A stretch of 13,196 nucleotides of DNA from an uncultured Collinsella sp. (GTDB taxonomy: Bacteria > Actinomycetota > Coriobacteriia > Coriobacteriales > Coriobacteriaceae). The notes beneath the pieces are model-generated. The model did not search any database. It worked only from the letters and a program-made list of their open reading frames with translations, and was not told where the DNA came from. The position numbers were made by a program, and so were the translations under genes. This document shows positions 1 through 7,171 of this stretch, one piece after another; position 1 is the stretch's first letter, and every line of letters begins with the position of its first letter. The DNA is taken from the NCBI GenBank assembly GCA_959602875.1, contig CAUGVQ010000055.1, positions 1 through 13,196 of the forward strand, read 5' to 3'.

Positions 1-75
1 CGGTATGTACCCCCGCGCGCGCCCGCGGCCTGGGGCCTGCGTAAGGCGCGCTTAGGGAACGTCCCGGCGGACGAC

Positions 76-94
76 GCGAGCTATAGAGGCTCGC
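76..94. promoter_or_regulatory. Short palindrome upstream of the RHH gene (possible operator/promoter)
   Basis: A perfect 6-bp inverted repeat, GCGAGC/GCTCGC, surrounds the 7-nt spacer TATAGAG about 45 nt before the ribbon-helix-helix start codon. The spacer contains TATAGA, a fair match to a -10 hexamer, but no good -35 hexamer lies 17 nt upstream. Ribbon-helix-helix proteins commonly bind inverted repeats over their own promoters, so an autoregulatory operator is a reasonable inference. A hairpin at the end of an upstream transcript is the alternative, although no T-tract follows. Confidence 0.3.
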
Positions 95-138
95 AATGAG
101 AACTACTTTGCGCATTCCTATGTAGGCAGTTGGTTGGT

Positions 139-327
139 ATGGCCCGTAAGCAGTATCCCCTTCGCATAGATCCCGCCATTTGGGAGGCAGTGCAACGCTG
201 GGCCGATGACGAGATGCGCAGCGCCAACGGCCAGGTGGAGTGGATCTTGCGCGACGCACTTAAGCGCGCCGGGCGCCTGCCCAAAAAACGCAACGAAGAA
301 CACGGGTCGGACGACGCGCAATCGTAG
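139..327 (+). CDS. Arc-like ribbon-helix-helix DNA-binding protein (62 aa)
   Basis: A small, charged protein, probably a dimeric ribbon-helix-helix transcription factor. The N-terminal segment QYPLRIDPAIWEAV (residues 5-18) has the form of the beta-strand plus helix A of Arc/HicB-type antitoxins. RSANGQVEWILRDALKR then supplies the second helix, and the tail is basic and then acidic. I chose the ATG at 139 over the in-frame TTG at 130 because the family usually begins a few residues before the strand. The Shine-Dalgarno sequence is weak (AGGCAG). The gene lies 71 nt upstream of an ABC exporter pair on the same strand, so it may be the local repressor of that operon. No toxin partner is visible, which argues against a toxin-antitoxin pair. 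The fold call is fairly secure; the role is inferred. Confidence 0.75.
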   Translation: MARKQYPLRIDPAIWEAVQRWADDEMRSANGQVEWILRDALKRAGRLPKKRNEEHGSDDAQS

Positions 328-398
328 TGGCCATCTTCCCGCTCTCCCCCACTGCCTCCAGAACCACAACCCACAATCACATACCTTCCGGAGGAACC

Positions 399-1166
399 AT
401 GTCCATCCCCAACCGCACCCCGATTCTCGAGGTCGCCCATTACGAGAAGCGCTACGGCAAGAAACTCGCCGTGCGCGATTTGTCGCTCACCGTCGAAGCC
501 GGTGACATCTACGGCTTCATCGGCCACAACGGCGCCGGCAAGACGACACTCATCCGCTCTATCGCCGGCGTCCAGCCCGTCGATGCAGGCACGATCCGCG
601 TCTGCGGCGTCGACGTATCGGCGGATCCCGTCGCGGCAAAGCGCCAGATCGCCTACGTGCCGGATAACCCCGATATCTACGATTTCATGACCGGCATCCA
701 GTACCTTACCTACATCGCCGACATCTTTGAGGTGCCCGCCAACACGCGCACGGCACGCATCGCCGAGCTCGCCGAGCGTCTGGATATCGCCCAGGACCTC
801 GGCAACCAGATCAGCGGCTACTCGCACGGCATGCGCCAAAAGCTCGTTCTCATAGGCGCACTGGTCCACGCGCCCAAGCTGCTTCTCCTCGACGAGCCCT
901 TCGTGGGCCTCGACCCGCTGGCCTCCCACGAGCTCAAGACCATCCTGCACGAGCTCGCCGCCTCCGGCGGGGCGGTCTTCTTCTCCTCCCATGTTCTCGA
1001 GGTAGTCGAGAAGCTCTGCAACAAGGTCGCCATCATTCGCAAGGGCGAGCTGGTGACCTCCGGCACCACCGCTGAGGTGCGCGGCGACGACTCCCTCGAG
1101 GACGTGTTCCTCGAACTCACCGATGTGGACAAGCCCGCGTCGCCCGCGCAAAGCAACCTCGGCTAG
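399..1166 (+). CDS. ABC transporter ATP-binding protein (CcmA/BcrA-type exporter ATPase)
   Basis: A 255-residue cytoplasmic ATPase that would power the permease encoded directly downstream. All core motifs are present: Walker A GHNGAGKT (42-49), signature YSHGMRQ (141-147), Walker B LLLLDEP (161-167), D-loop GLDP (170-173) and switch histidine in FFSSH (H198). The Q-loop position reads YVPDN, without the glutamine; substitutions here occur in this exporter class. The ATG at 399 is preceded by GGAGG at 390-394; an upstream in-frame GTG at 327 would overlap the previous stop and lacks a ribosome site. The stop TAG is part of the next gene's GGAGG, so the two genes are translationally close. The substrate is unknown; drug, peptide or lipid export are all possible. 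Confidence 0.93.
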   Translation: MSIPNRTPILEVAHYEKRYGKKLAVRDLSLTVEAGDIYGFIGHNGAGKTTLIRSIAGVQPVDAGTIRVCGVDVSADPVAAKRQIAYVPDNPDIYDFMTGIQYLTYIADIFEVPANTRTARIAELAERLDIAQDLGNQISGYSHGMRQKLVLIGALVHAPKLLLLDEPFVGLDPLASHELKTILHELAASGGAVFFSSHVLEVVEKLCNKVAIIRKGELVTSGTTAEVRGDDSLEDVFLELTDVDKPASPAQSNLG

Positions 1167-1175
1167 GAGGGCAGC

Positions 1176-2831
1176 ATGCGCACCTTTCTCATCCTCATAC
1201 GCGTTCAGCTCCTAGCGCTGCTCCACAGCCTCACTCCGCGCACGCGTTCGGGGCGCAGCGGTGGCTGCCTGATTATCGGAAGCTACGTGCTGCTTTGCCT
1301 TCTCGGCGTGTTCTACCTCGCGCTTACCGGCGTCGCCCTCATCTCCCTCGGGCTCGCCGACGCCATCCCCGCCTTCGCGGTCGTCATGGGTGCCGTCGGC
1401 GGTGTGGTATTCACCTTCCTCAAGGCAAACGGCACGCTCTTTGGCCTCACAGATTTTGACCTCGTGATGTCGCTTCCCATTTCGCGCCGAGTCGTTGTAG
1501 CCTCGCGCGTTGCCGCGCTCTATGCAAGCGCCATCTTCTTGGGTCTTGTGCTCGGCGGCCCAATGTGGGCTGTTTACCTCTTGCTGGTCAACTCCTCACC
1601 CATGGCTGTGGTGAGCTGCCTCTTAAGCCTAGTGCTCGCCCCCGCGATCCCCACGGCCATCGCGATGTTCGCGGCCTTTGGCGTGGCCGCCCTCGCGTCT
1701 CGTTTCCGCCATGCGAACCTCGCCTACATCATCATCTCGCTCATCGCTTTCGCAGCACTGTTCATCGGGATTTACGGATTCTCGTTCTCGAGCAACATGA
1801 GCGGCCATGAGGCGACCATGCAGCAGCTCGAGGGCGGGCTTGCCCTTGCAAGCGACCTCATCGGCATCGCTTGGCCGCCCGCCCGCTGGATCGCGCTCGC
1901 CTGCACCAAGGGGAGCCTCGTTGCGCTCGTTGCGTTCGTTGCCGTATCGATTGCCGTGCCTGCCCTCGCCCTCGAGGTCATGCAGCGCTTCTACCTCAAT
2001 ATCAACGCAGCGCTTTCCGCCAGTGCGCACAGACGCGCGCTCTCCGGCAGCGAACTTCGCCGTCGCAGCGGCGAGCATACCGCACCGTTTGTCGCGCTCA
2101 TGCGCAAAGAACTCCAGACTCTCCTTGGCATACCTTCCTATGCGTTCAACTGCTTATTTGGCTATCTCCTCATGCTCATCATCGCCGTGGCCCTAAGCGT
2201 GGTGGGACTCGAGGACTTCCTCGCGTCGGGCGCGCTCAACGGCATTGAGATGGATGCGGCAACCTACCGCGAGGCCGCAAGCGGTATCGCCAATGCTCTG
2301 CCGTGGGTCTTTGTGTTCTGCGCTATCGCAAGCCCAAGTGCCGTTTGCTCGGTGTCCATGGAGGGCAAGGCGGCGTGGATCTGCGCAAGTGCACCGCTGC
2401 CTATGCGCACGATCCTTGGTGCCAAGCTTGCCGCCAACGCGGTGCCCATGGGAGTGACGCTTCTTGTCTCTGCGCTCATTCTGCTGGTGACCGGACAGGT
2501 CGATTTCCTCCACGCCGTCTCGATTCTGGTCACTGCCTTTGGCCTGTTCTACGCTATGGTGAACGTCGGTCTTGGCATCGATGCGCGGGAACCCAACTTC
2601 ACTTGGACCTCTCCCAACGAGGTCGTCAAGCGCAGCAAGCCCATCAATGTAACGGTCATCGGCGGCATGGTGCTCAGCTTTATCGGACTCTTCGGCGCGC
2701 CCGCGCTGTCGCTTACCACCACGCCTGCCGCGGGCCTCGTCCTTAACCTCGTGGCGGGCATTATCGGAGTCATTGCAGGGCATCTGCAGTTCACGCGCAC
2801 CTGCAAAGACGCGCGGCTCTACACCAGCTAG
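1176..2831 (+). CDS. ABC exporter permease, polytopic membrane protein (551 aa)
   Basis: The membrane partner of the preceding ATPase. It is very hydrophobic, with about 12 predicted transmembrane segments (for example 31-56, 65-82, 111-138, 143-172, 182-204, 245-266, 325-345, 372-392, 421-440, 445-468, 489-510 and 517-535). FDLVMSLPISRR (94-105) and the late segment REPNFTWTSPNEVVK (471-485) resemble conserved loops of large ABC-2-like exporter permeases that pair with CcmA/BcrA ATPases in Gram-positive bacteria. The ATG follows GGAGG by 5 nt, and the gap to the ATPase stop is only 9 nt, so the two are co-translated. A GC hairpin closes the unit 26 nt after the stop. The family assignment rests on topology, motif memory and pairing; the substrate cannot be read from the sequence. 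Confidence 0.85.
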   Translation: MRTFLILIRVQLLALLHSLTPRTRSGRSGGCLIIGSYVLLCLLGVFYLALTGVALISLGLADAIPAFAVVMGAVGGVVFTFLKANGTLFGLTDFDLVMSLPISRRVVVASRVAALYASAIFLGLVLGGPMWAVYLLLVNSSPMAVVSCLLSLVLAPAIPTAIAMFAAFGVAALASRFRHANLAYIIISLIAFAALFIGIYGFSFSSNMSGHEATMQQLEGGLALASDLIGIAWPPARWIALACTKGSLVALVAFVAVSIAVPALALEVMQRFYLNINAALSASAHRRALSGSELRRRSGEHTAPFVALMRKELQTLLGIPSYAFNCLFGYLLMLIIAVALSVVGLEDFLASGALNGIEMDAATYREAASGIANALPWVFVFCAIASPSAVCSVSMEGKAAWICASAPLPMRTILGAKLAANAVPMGVTLLVSALILLVTGQVDFLHAVSILVTAFGLFYAMVNVGLGIDAREPNFTWTSPNEVVKRSKPINVTVIGGMVLSFIGLFGAPALSLTTTPAAGLVLNLVAGIIGVIAGHLQFTRTCKDARLYTS

Positions 2832-2856
2832 ACCAACAGATTTGCCCAGAGACTCC

Positions 2857-2885
2857 AAGGGCGCCGCGTAACCCGCGACGCCCTT
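2857..2885. terminator. GC-rich hairpin between convergent genes
   Basis: AAGGGCGCCGCG (2857-2868) pairs with CGCGACGCCCTT (2874-2885): 12 positions, one C/A mismatch, loop TAACC. It lies between the stop of the exporter permease (+) and the stop of the 41-residue membrane peptide (-), so it can serve both directions. There is no T-tract on either side. It is therefore either a weak or factor-assisted terminator, or an mRNA 3'-end stabiliser. Confidence 0.6.
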
Positions 2886-2913
2886 GTGCTGTCCAGACTC
2901 CGCCCGTCACCGC

Positions 2914-3039
2914 TCACCGCGCACGATAGGCGCTCCAAATAAGCCACATCACACCTGCCGCCGCGGCCCAGCCCGCCAAGGGCATCAAGATATCGGTCGC
3001 AACGGCAACAGCAATCCCCCAATCAAGCTCAGGAAGCAT
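2914..3039 (-). CDS. Small membrane peptide (41 aa), unknown function
   Basis: A tiny ORF with one long hydrophobic stretch from about residue 9 to 36 (GIAVAVATDILMPLAGWAAA, then GVMWLIW) and a positive tail, AYRAR, suggesting a single-pass or hairpin membrane peptide with a cytoplasmic C-terminus. I chose the ATG at 3039 because a strong GGGGAGG lies 6 nt upstream and the start overlaps the yxeA stop by 11 nt, a typical coupled arrangement. Longer versions of the frame are arginine-rich and implausible. It is the last gene of the bceAB/yxeA-like group. I do not recognise a family; a modulator of the transporter or of a sensor kinase is speculation. Confidence 0.6.
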   Translation of the reverse strand: MLPELDWGIAVAVATDILMPLAGWAAAAGVMWLIWSAYRAR

Positions 3040-3448
3040 GAGAAACCTCCCCGGACATCGCCTCGGGCGCATCCTGACCCTCTGGAGGCACAAGTTTCTC
3101 TTGGGCGGCCGTGGGAATCTCGTCCCACGCGACCTCCTCCCACGAGGAAACGCCGCGCAATGCAAGCGTTTCTAAGCGCAGGTAGGCACCTTCGCGAAGC
3201 TCTCGGCTCGTATCGAATCCAAGCGTCTCCGTGACACCCTCTGCGTTTACCGCCGGAAGCTCGTAGTGGCAGTCGAATCCGTTATTATTCTCATCCGCCG
3301 CAGTGAGCTTCTCATTGTCAACCTGCACATACCACACGTCAGGAGACGTGAAGGCCTTCTCATAGCCCCACCTGGCCGCCATTGCTGCCAACACGATCGC
3401 GGCCGCGATTGCCAGCACCTTCAAACCGCGTACGACGTATCGATTCAT
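3029..3448 (-). CDS. yxeA: YxeA-family (DUF1093) secreted or membrane-anchored protein
   Basis: A 139-residue protein with an N-terminal signal or anchor helix (VLAIAAAIVLAAMAA, 11-25) after positive residues, then an extracytoplasmic domain. The pattern YVQVDNEKLT, later FDTSRELREGAYLRLETLAL and GVSSWEEVAWDEIPTAAQEKL, is characteristic of the YxeA/DUF1093 family. No lipobox cysteine is seen. The C-terminal ~20 residues are a low-complexity acidic tail beyond the usual domain. The ATG at 3448 has an AAAGGCGGG-type ribosome site; the GTG-type extension upstream is less likely. In Bacillus subtilis yxeA lies directly after the BceAB-like pair yxdLM; here a BceA/BceB pair lies upstream on the same strand, so a linked role in antimicrobial peptide response is inferred. 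The biochemical function of the family is not known to me. Confidence 0.8.
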   Translation of the reverse strand: MNRYVVRGLKVLAIAAAIVLAAMAARWGYEKAFTSPDVWYVQVDNEKLTAADENNNGFDCHYELPAVNAEGVTETLGFDTSRELREGAYLRLETLALRGVSSWEEVAWDEIPTAAQEKLVPPEGQDAPEAMSGEVSHAS

Positions 3449-3537
3449 AGAAACCCGCCTTTCAAATGCACACAACTTCCCGGAAAACGGCTTGTCATTG
3501 CCTCAGAGTCAGCAAATCAGCTTCCATATCGCGCCAG

Positions 3538-3747
3538 CTTGGTCATTGAAGCGCTTTGAATAATGATTTGAGGGGTTAAATCAGTGAAATATCGGTCACA
3601 AATCGGCATCAACATCGTTTCCGGCGTTCTTTGAGTTTCAACCCGATTCGCCGCTACCTCTTCTAGCTGGGGTTTTATCTAAACGGTCAAAACCCGACCC
3701 GCCTCTTCCCTGACCAGAACATTATTTGAAGCGTTTCATTGACCAAG
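3538..3747. repeat. 210-bp element bounded by 30-bp imperfect inverted repeats
   Basis: Bases 3538-3567 and the reverse complement of 3718-3747 match at 25 of 30 positions; both begin CTTGGTCA and share TGAARCGCTT and AATAATG. The interior carries a partial direct repeat, GGGGTTAAATC (3572-3582) and GGGGTTTTATC (3669-3679), each followed within 4-10 nt by CGGTCA. The pentamer GGTCA/TGACC occurs five times in the element (3541, 3594 and 3685 forward; 3711 and 3740 reverse). No transposase ORF and no clear target-site duplication is visible. It could be a MITE-like remnant or a large multi-site control region for yxeA. Confidence 0.55.
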
Positions 3748-3818
3748 ACCCCCGCACAGCAACGATCGTTCCATCAAAAACGAACGGACTCATGCCCCTC
3801 TTCTCGCAAACAGGAGCG

Positions 3819-3856
3819 GCCGTGCCCCGCAAACGCACCCGAACCCAGGGCACGGC
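3819..3856 (-). terminator. Hairpin after bceB, possible terminator
   Basis: A perfect 9-bp stem, GCCGTGCCC (3819-3827) with GGGCACGGC (3848-3856), closes a 20-nt loop and starts about 20 nt after the bceB stop codon. No T-tract follows on the minus strand, so termination may be partial or factor-dependent, letting some transcription continue toward yxeA. Confidence 0.4.
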
Positions 3857-3874
3857 ACAATTTCTTACGGCGTC

Positions 3875-6073
3875 CTACTCAGATGCGCGCACCCTCACAA
3901 AGTCGCGCACCATGCCCTTGCTCATGAGATAGGTCACGCAGAAGTACCCGCCGTAGCCGACCACAAAGATCAGGCCCGTGATACCCACCGTGCCCTCGAT
4001 GGTGAGCCCGCCAAAGAGCGCCACGAGTTCGATGATCACGCTGAGCGCCACGCACGAGTGGGCAACGCCCATAAGCAGCGGGAACAGGAAGAAGACCGTC
4101 TGTTGCGCCAGCACGGAATGGAAGATCTCCTTCGTGGAGGTGCCGAGCTCTGCCAAGATCCGGTAGTTCGCCCCGGCGTCCGCCACGCCCGAGAGCTGCT
4201 GGATGGTGAGGATCGCCGCGCAGGCCACCACGAGCACGAAGCCGATATAGATAGCGAGGTAGCTGATAAGGCCGTTCATGGTGTCGGTGCTCTCATAGGT
4301 CACGGTGCGCGATGCCTCGGTGCCCCATCCGGCGATGCTCTCCCCTGCGTCGTTCAAGATGTTGCTATAGGTCCGGTGTGCCCCCACGTAGGCATCACCC
4401 TCTTCGGTCGAGACACCGTTGGCGTAGTTCACCATGAGGTAGCTGTAGTACGGAGGCAGATCGAGTGCGGCCACCAGGTCGTCCGGCAGCACGATGGTGC
4501 CGGAATTCATGCCCATCATGGCGTTTTGGAACGTGCTTGCATCCTCCGGTACGCGGTCCTGCACCGGCTTGAGCGTCCGCCCGCCGATGGTGAGCTCAAC
4601 GCCCTCGCCGAGCACTTTGTTGTAGACATCGTTTACGGTAGCGCCCATATCGGAGGTAATGGTGTAGCCGCTCTCACCGAGGTCAATCGGCTCCATACTG
4701 CGAAAACGCAGGTACTCGTTGTAGTTGGACTCGGTCATAACCATAAGGCCGAGCATGGTCATATCGGAGTTTTCGGTACCCGCGGGAAGCGGCATATTCA
4801 CCGCGTCGCAGAGGTCTGTCAGCGTCACCACCGGGCGGTCGGCGCCGCGCGGCGTGGAGTCGAAGGTGTCCACCTGAACCCACTCCCCCGCAATCGAGGC
4901 AAGGTCAAAGGGTTGCGCGTCGGGCGCATCCGGATCCATCACATCGTTCTTGCTGGCCTCCATCATGTCCACCGGCCCGTTCGCCACGGCGTAGCGCATG
5001 TCGTCACCGTAATAGGCGGCGTTGTCGTTCATCTCGCCAACAGACCGCGGACCCCAGTACACCAGGCAGCGCGTGTAGTCCACGGGCGTGCCGCGCTCGA
5101 CGGTGTTGTTCATCGTGTCGGCAAGGGACATGCCCGTCGTCACCGAGGTGATGGCCAGAAAGAGGATCATCGCAATCACGGCCATCGAGAAGGACACGGT
5201 GTTCACCTTGGCGGCGAGCTGGCGCATCGTCACCATGTTGAGGCCGCGCCAATACAGACCACGCGCACTCTGCAACGCTTTGAGAAGAAAGCCCGACAGG
5301 CCAAAAAAGAAAAGAATCGTGCCCGCCACCACAATGAGGGTGGTGATGAGAAACGCGCTCATAGCCTCGGGCTGACCGTCGTAGGGCAGTCCGTCGTGCA
5401 GCAGGCGCACGTACGCAACGATGATCGCCGCAAGGCCCACAAGAAAGACCGCTGCAGATATCCAGGGGTTGCGCGTCTTTACCGTCTCGTTTTGGCGGCT
5501 CGCGCTCATGAGGTCGATGATGCGCGCGCGACCCACCACACGCAGGTTGAAGATGAGCGTGACCAAGAAAATAGCGACAAGACAGCCCACCGTGGTCACA
5601 AACGCGCCGAGCGAGAAAAAGAAGTGGAAGTCGGCAATCTGCGTCTTAAAAAGCGACGCGGTAAAGAACACCATAAGCTGCGAGAGAGCAAGGCCGAGCA
5701 AAAGCCCCAGCACGAGCGCCGCCCCCGAAACAAAGAGCGTCTCGAGCGCCATGATGGCAGACACTTGCCCGCGTCCCATGCCGAGCACCTGGTAGAGACC
5801 GAACTCCTTCTTGCGCCGCTTCATGATGAAGTTGTTGGCGTAGACCATAAGAAAGCCCATAACGAGGGCGAGAAACACCGTAAGGCCGGAGATAACGCTG
5901 CCGAGTAGCTCGCCCACGCCATTGTTTTGCGCCGAAACACCCGCGATATCCACCTGCACCGAGATGGTGTTGAACGCGTAGAACACCGTGACGGCAAGCG
6001 TTAAGGTGAGCAGGTAAATCAGATAGTCTTTGCCCGCACGCCGCACGTTGCCAAAAGCGATCTTACAGAGCAT
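3875..6073 (-). CDS. bceB: BceB-type FtsX-like ABC permease (antimicrobial peptide transporter)
   Basis: A 732-residue permease of the Bce/Yxd/Vra class, which removes cell-wall-active peptides such as bacitracin or defensin-like peptides from their targets and often signals to a BceS-type kinase. Ten transmembrane segments are predicted: near 18-38, 60-80, 113-137, 154-178, 204-222, 240-265, 292-315, then 601-624, 655-685 and 693-716. The cytoplasmic segment KRRKKEFGLYQVLGMG (85-100) and its counterpart NYRILAELGTSTKEI (636-650) are FtsX-type coupling regions. The outer domain between helices 7 and 8 spans about 285 residues, longer than the roughly 200 I expect. The ATG at 6073 has GAGGG 5 nt upstream and overlaps the bceA stop by 11 nt; the GTG at 6085 is a weaker start. 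Its substrate is unknown. Confidence 0.92.
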   Translation of the reverse strand: MLCKIAFGNVRRAGKDYLIYLLTLTLAVTVFYAFNTISVQVDIAGVSAQNNGVGELLGSVISGLTVFLALVMGFLMVYANNFIMKRRKKEFGLYQVLGMGRGQVSAIMALETLFVSGAALVLGLLLGLALSQLMVFFTASLFKTQIADFHFFFSLGAFVTTVGCLVAIFLVTLIFNLRVVGRARIIDLMSASRQNETVKTRNPWISAAVFLVGLAAIIVAYVRLLHDGLPYDGQPEAMSAFLITTLIVVAGTILFFFGLSGFLLKALQSARGLYWRGLNMVTMRQLAAKVNTVSFSMAVIAMILFLAITSVTTGMSLADTMNNTVERGTPVDYTRCLVYWGPRSVGEMNDNAAYYGDDMRYAVANGPVDMMEASKNDVMDPDAPDAQPFDLASIAGEWVQVDTFDSTPRGADRPVVTLTDLCDAVNMPLPAGTENSDMTMLGLMVMTESNYNEYLRFRSMEPIDLGESGYTITSDMGATVNDVYNKVLGEGVELTIGGRTLKPVQDRVPEDASTFQNAMMGMNSGTIVLPDDLVAALDLPPYYSYLMVNYANGVSTEEGDAYVGAHRTYSNILNDAGESIAGWGTEASRTVTYESTDTMNGLISYLAIYIGFVLVVACAAILTIQQLSGVADAGANYRILAELGTSTKEIFHSVLAQQTVFFLFPLLMGVAHSCVALSVIIELVALFGGLTIEGTVGITGLIFVVGYGGYFCVTYLMSKGMVRDFVRVRASE

Positions 6074-6908
6074 CGGAACCCTCACCGCCCATCATCGCCA
6101 CGACCTCCATGATGCGCTCGAAAAACGCCTGACGCGTGGAGCCGCCGCGACGCAGCTCGGTAAAGATCTTGCCGTCACGGATGAAAAGGACGCGCTGGGT
6201 ATAGCTCGCGGCAAAACTGTCGTGCGTCACCATGAGCACCGTTGCGCGCAGGCGCTCGTTCATGGTCTCGAAGCTCTCCAGAAGCAGGCGCGCGTTCTTT
6301 GAGTCGAGGGCGCCGGTGGGCTCGTCCGCCATGATGAGGGCGGGATCGGTCACGAGCGCTCGCGCCGCGGCAACGCGCTGCTGCTGACCGCCCGACATCT
6401 GATAGGGATACTTCTCCAGGATCTCGCGGATGCCGAGGCGCTGAGCCATCTCGTCCACGCGGCGCAGCACCTCGCGCGCAGGCACATGGCTGATGGTGAG
6501 CGGCAACGCGATGTTCTCGCGCGCGGTCAGCGTATCGAGCAGATTGGAATCCTGAAAGATAAAGCCGAGCTGTTCGCGGCGGAAGCGCGCGAGCTTGCCG
6601 CTCTTCATACGGGTCACATCGGTACCGTCGATGAGCACCTGGCCCGACGTGACGGCGTCGATGGTCGACGCGCAGTTGAGCAGCGTCGACTTGCCGGAAC
6701 CTGAGGCGCCCATGATGCCCACAAACTCGCCGCGCGAAACGGTGAACGAGATGTCATTCAGCGCACGCGTGACGTTTTGGCGGTTGCCGTAGACCTTCTC
6801 TACGTGGCGCACCTCGAGCACCGGCGCCGGCGTTGCCTGCGCAGGGGTTTGGGGGAGCTTGCTAAGGTCAGCCCGCGCCGGGCTCGAGGTCATAGTTACC
6901 GGAAGCAT
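6063..6908 (-). CDS. bceA: BceA-type ABC transporter ATPase
   Basis: A 281-residue MacB/LolD-like ATPase that would drive the FtsX permease encoded next. Motifs: Walker A GASGSGKST (67-75), Q-loop glutamine in FIFQDSNLL (Q119), signature MSGGQQQR (171-178), Walker B LIMADEP (191-197) and switch histidine in VTHD (H229). The segment LNCASTIDAVTSGQV is typical of this group. About 30 residues rich in Pro and Ala precede the ABC domain, an N-terminal extension of no evident function. The ATG at 6908 follows AAAGGA with 5-nt spacing. The gene ends 11 nt inside bceB, showing translational coupling. It follows a 65-residue membrane peptide gene by 57 nt. Family identity is secure; the peptide substrate is not determined. 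Confidence 0.93.
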   Translation of the reverse strand: MLPVTMTSSPARADLSKLPQTPAQATPAPVLEVRHVEKVYGNRQNVTRALNDISFTVSRGEFVGIMGASGSGKSTLLNCASTIDAVTSGQVLIDGTDVTRMKSGKLARFRREQLGFIFQDSNLLDTLTARENIALPLTISHVPAREVLRRVDEMAQRLGIREILEKYPYQMSGGQQQRVAAARALVTDPALIMADEPTGALDSKNARLLLESFETMNERLRATVLMVTHDSFAASYTQRVLFIRDGKIFTELRRGGSTRQAFFERIMEVVAMMGGEGSDAL

Positions 6909-6945
6909 AGCGGTCCTTTCTCGATAAGAGATACGGTACAGGTTT

Positions 6946-6962
6946 GGGCGCCGTGCGCGCCC
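6946..6962 (-). other. Small hairpin between the membrane peptide gene and bceA
   Basis: A perfect 6-bp stem, GGGCGC (6946-6951) with GCGCCC (6957-6962), closes a 5-nt loop just after the membrane peptide stop. There is no T-tract, so it is more likely a weak attenuator or an mRNA-stabilising fold that sets relative expression within the operon than a full terminator. Confidence 0.35.
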
Positions 6963-6965
6963 GCG

Positions 6966-7163
6966 TTATTTAGAGACGTTCCAGAGCAGGGCGATCATGC
7001 CGATGGCGAGCACCGCCATGATGACAATCCACACCACCATCTCCACGACCGACATACCGGCGCGGACAATGCGGCTGTGCGGACGGTCGCTCGCAGGCTC
7101 GGGGTCGTACGGACTTTTTCTTGTCATGTTCGTGTACATGGCATTGGTTGAAAGGGCATCCAT
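6966..7163 (-). CDS. Single-pass membrane peptide (65 aa), first gene of the bceAB unit
   Basis: A small protein with a polar, proline- and arginine-containing N-terminal half (about 36 residues) and one strong transmembrane helix, SVVEMVVWIVIMAVLAIGMI, followed by ALLWNVSK. The predicted orientation from the RxxSRIVR segment before the helix is N-terminus in. The ATG at 7163 is preceded by AGGAGGTG with 7-nt spacing; the GTG at 7172 overlaps that ribosome site and is rejected. The ribosome site lies in the 3' arm of a 26-bp palindrome, so translation may be controlled. It lies 57 nt upstream of bceA on the same strand. I recognise no family; a transporter accessory or a regulatory micropeptide is possible but unproven. 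Confidence 0.65.
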   Translation of the reverse strand: MDALSTNAMYTNMTRKSPYDPEPASDRPHSRIVRAGMSVVEMVVWIVIMAVLAIGMIALLWNVSK

Positions 7164-7171
7164 GTAAAACA

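Larger units (their letters stand above)
3449..3874. other. 426-bp intergenic stretch between bceB and yxeA
   Basis: No convincing gene is present; short ORFs here lack ribosome sites and have non-coding composition. The middle is visibly richer in A and T than its surroundings and carries the 210-bp inverted-repeat element listed separately. The left part must hold the leader, and probably a promoter, of yxeA. Weak candidates on the minus strand include TTCACT and CATTAT with 17-nt spacing. The right end holds a hairpin after bceB. Between 3748 and 3815 I see nothing recognisable. Confidence 0.6.

Noticed and set aside
81..1151. 356-codon open frame on the minus strand opposite the ABC ATPase
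   Set aside because: It mirrors the codons of a gene with intact ABC motifs. The sequence is low-complexity Gly/Val/Asp-rich and has no family features.
4058..5908. 616-codon open frame on the plus strand opposite bceB
   Set aside because: It is extremely rich in His and Arg and runs antisense to a clear FtsX permease; a long open antisense frame is expected in GC-rich coding DNA. It has no ribosome site and no domain.
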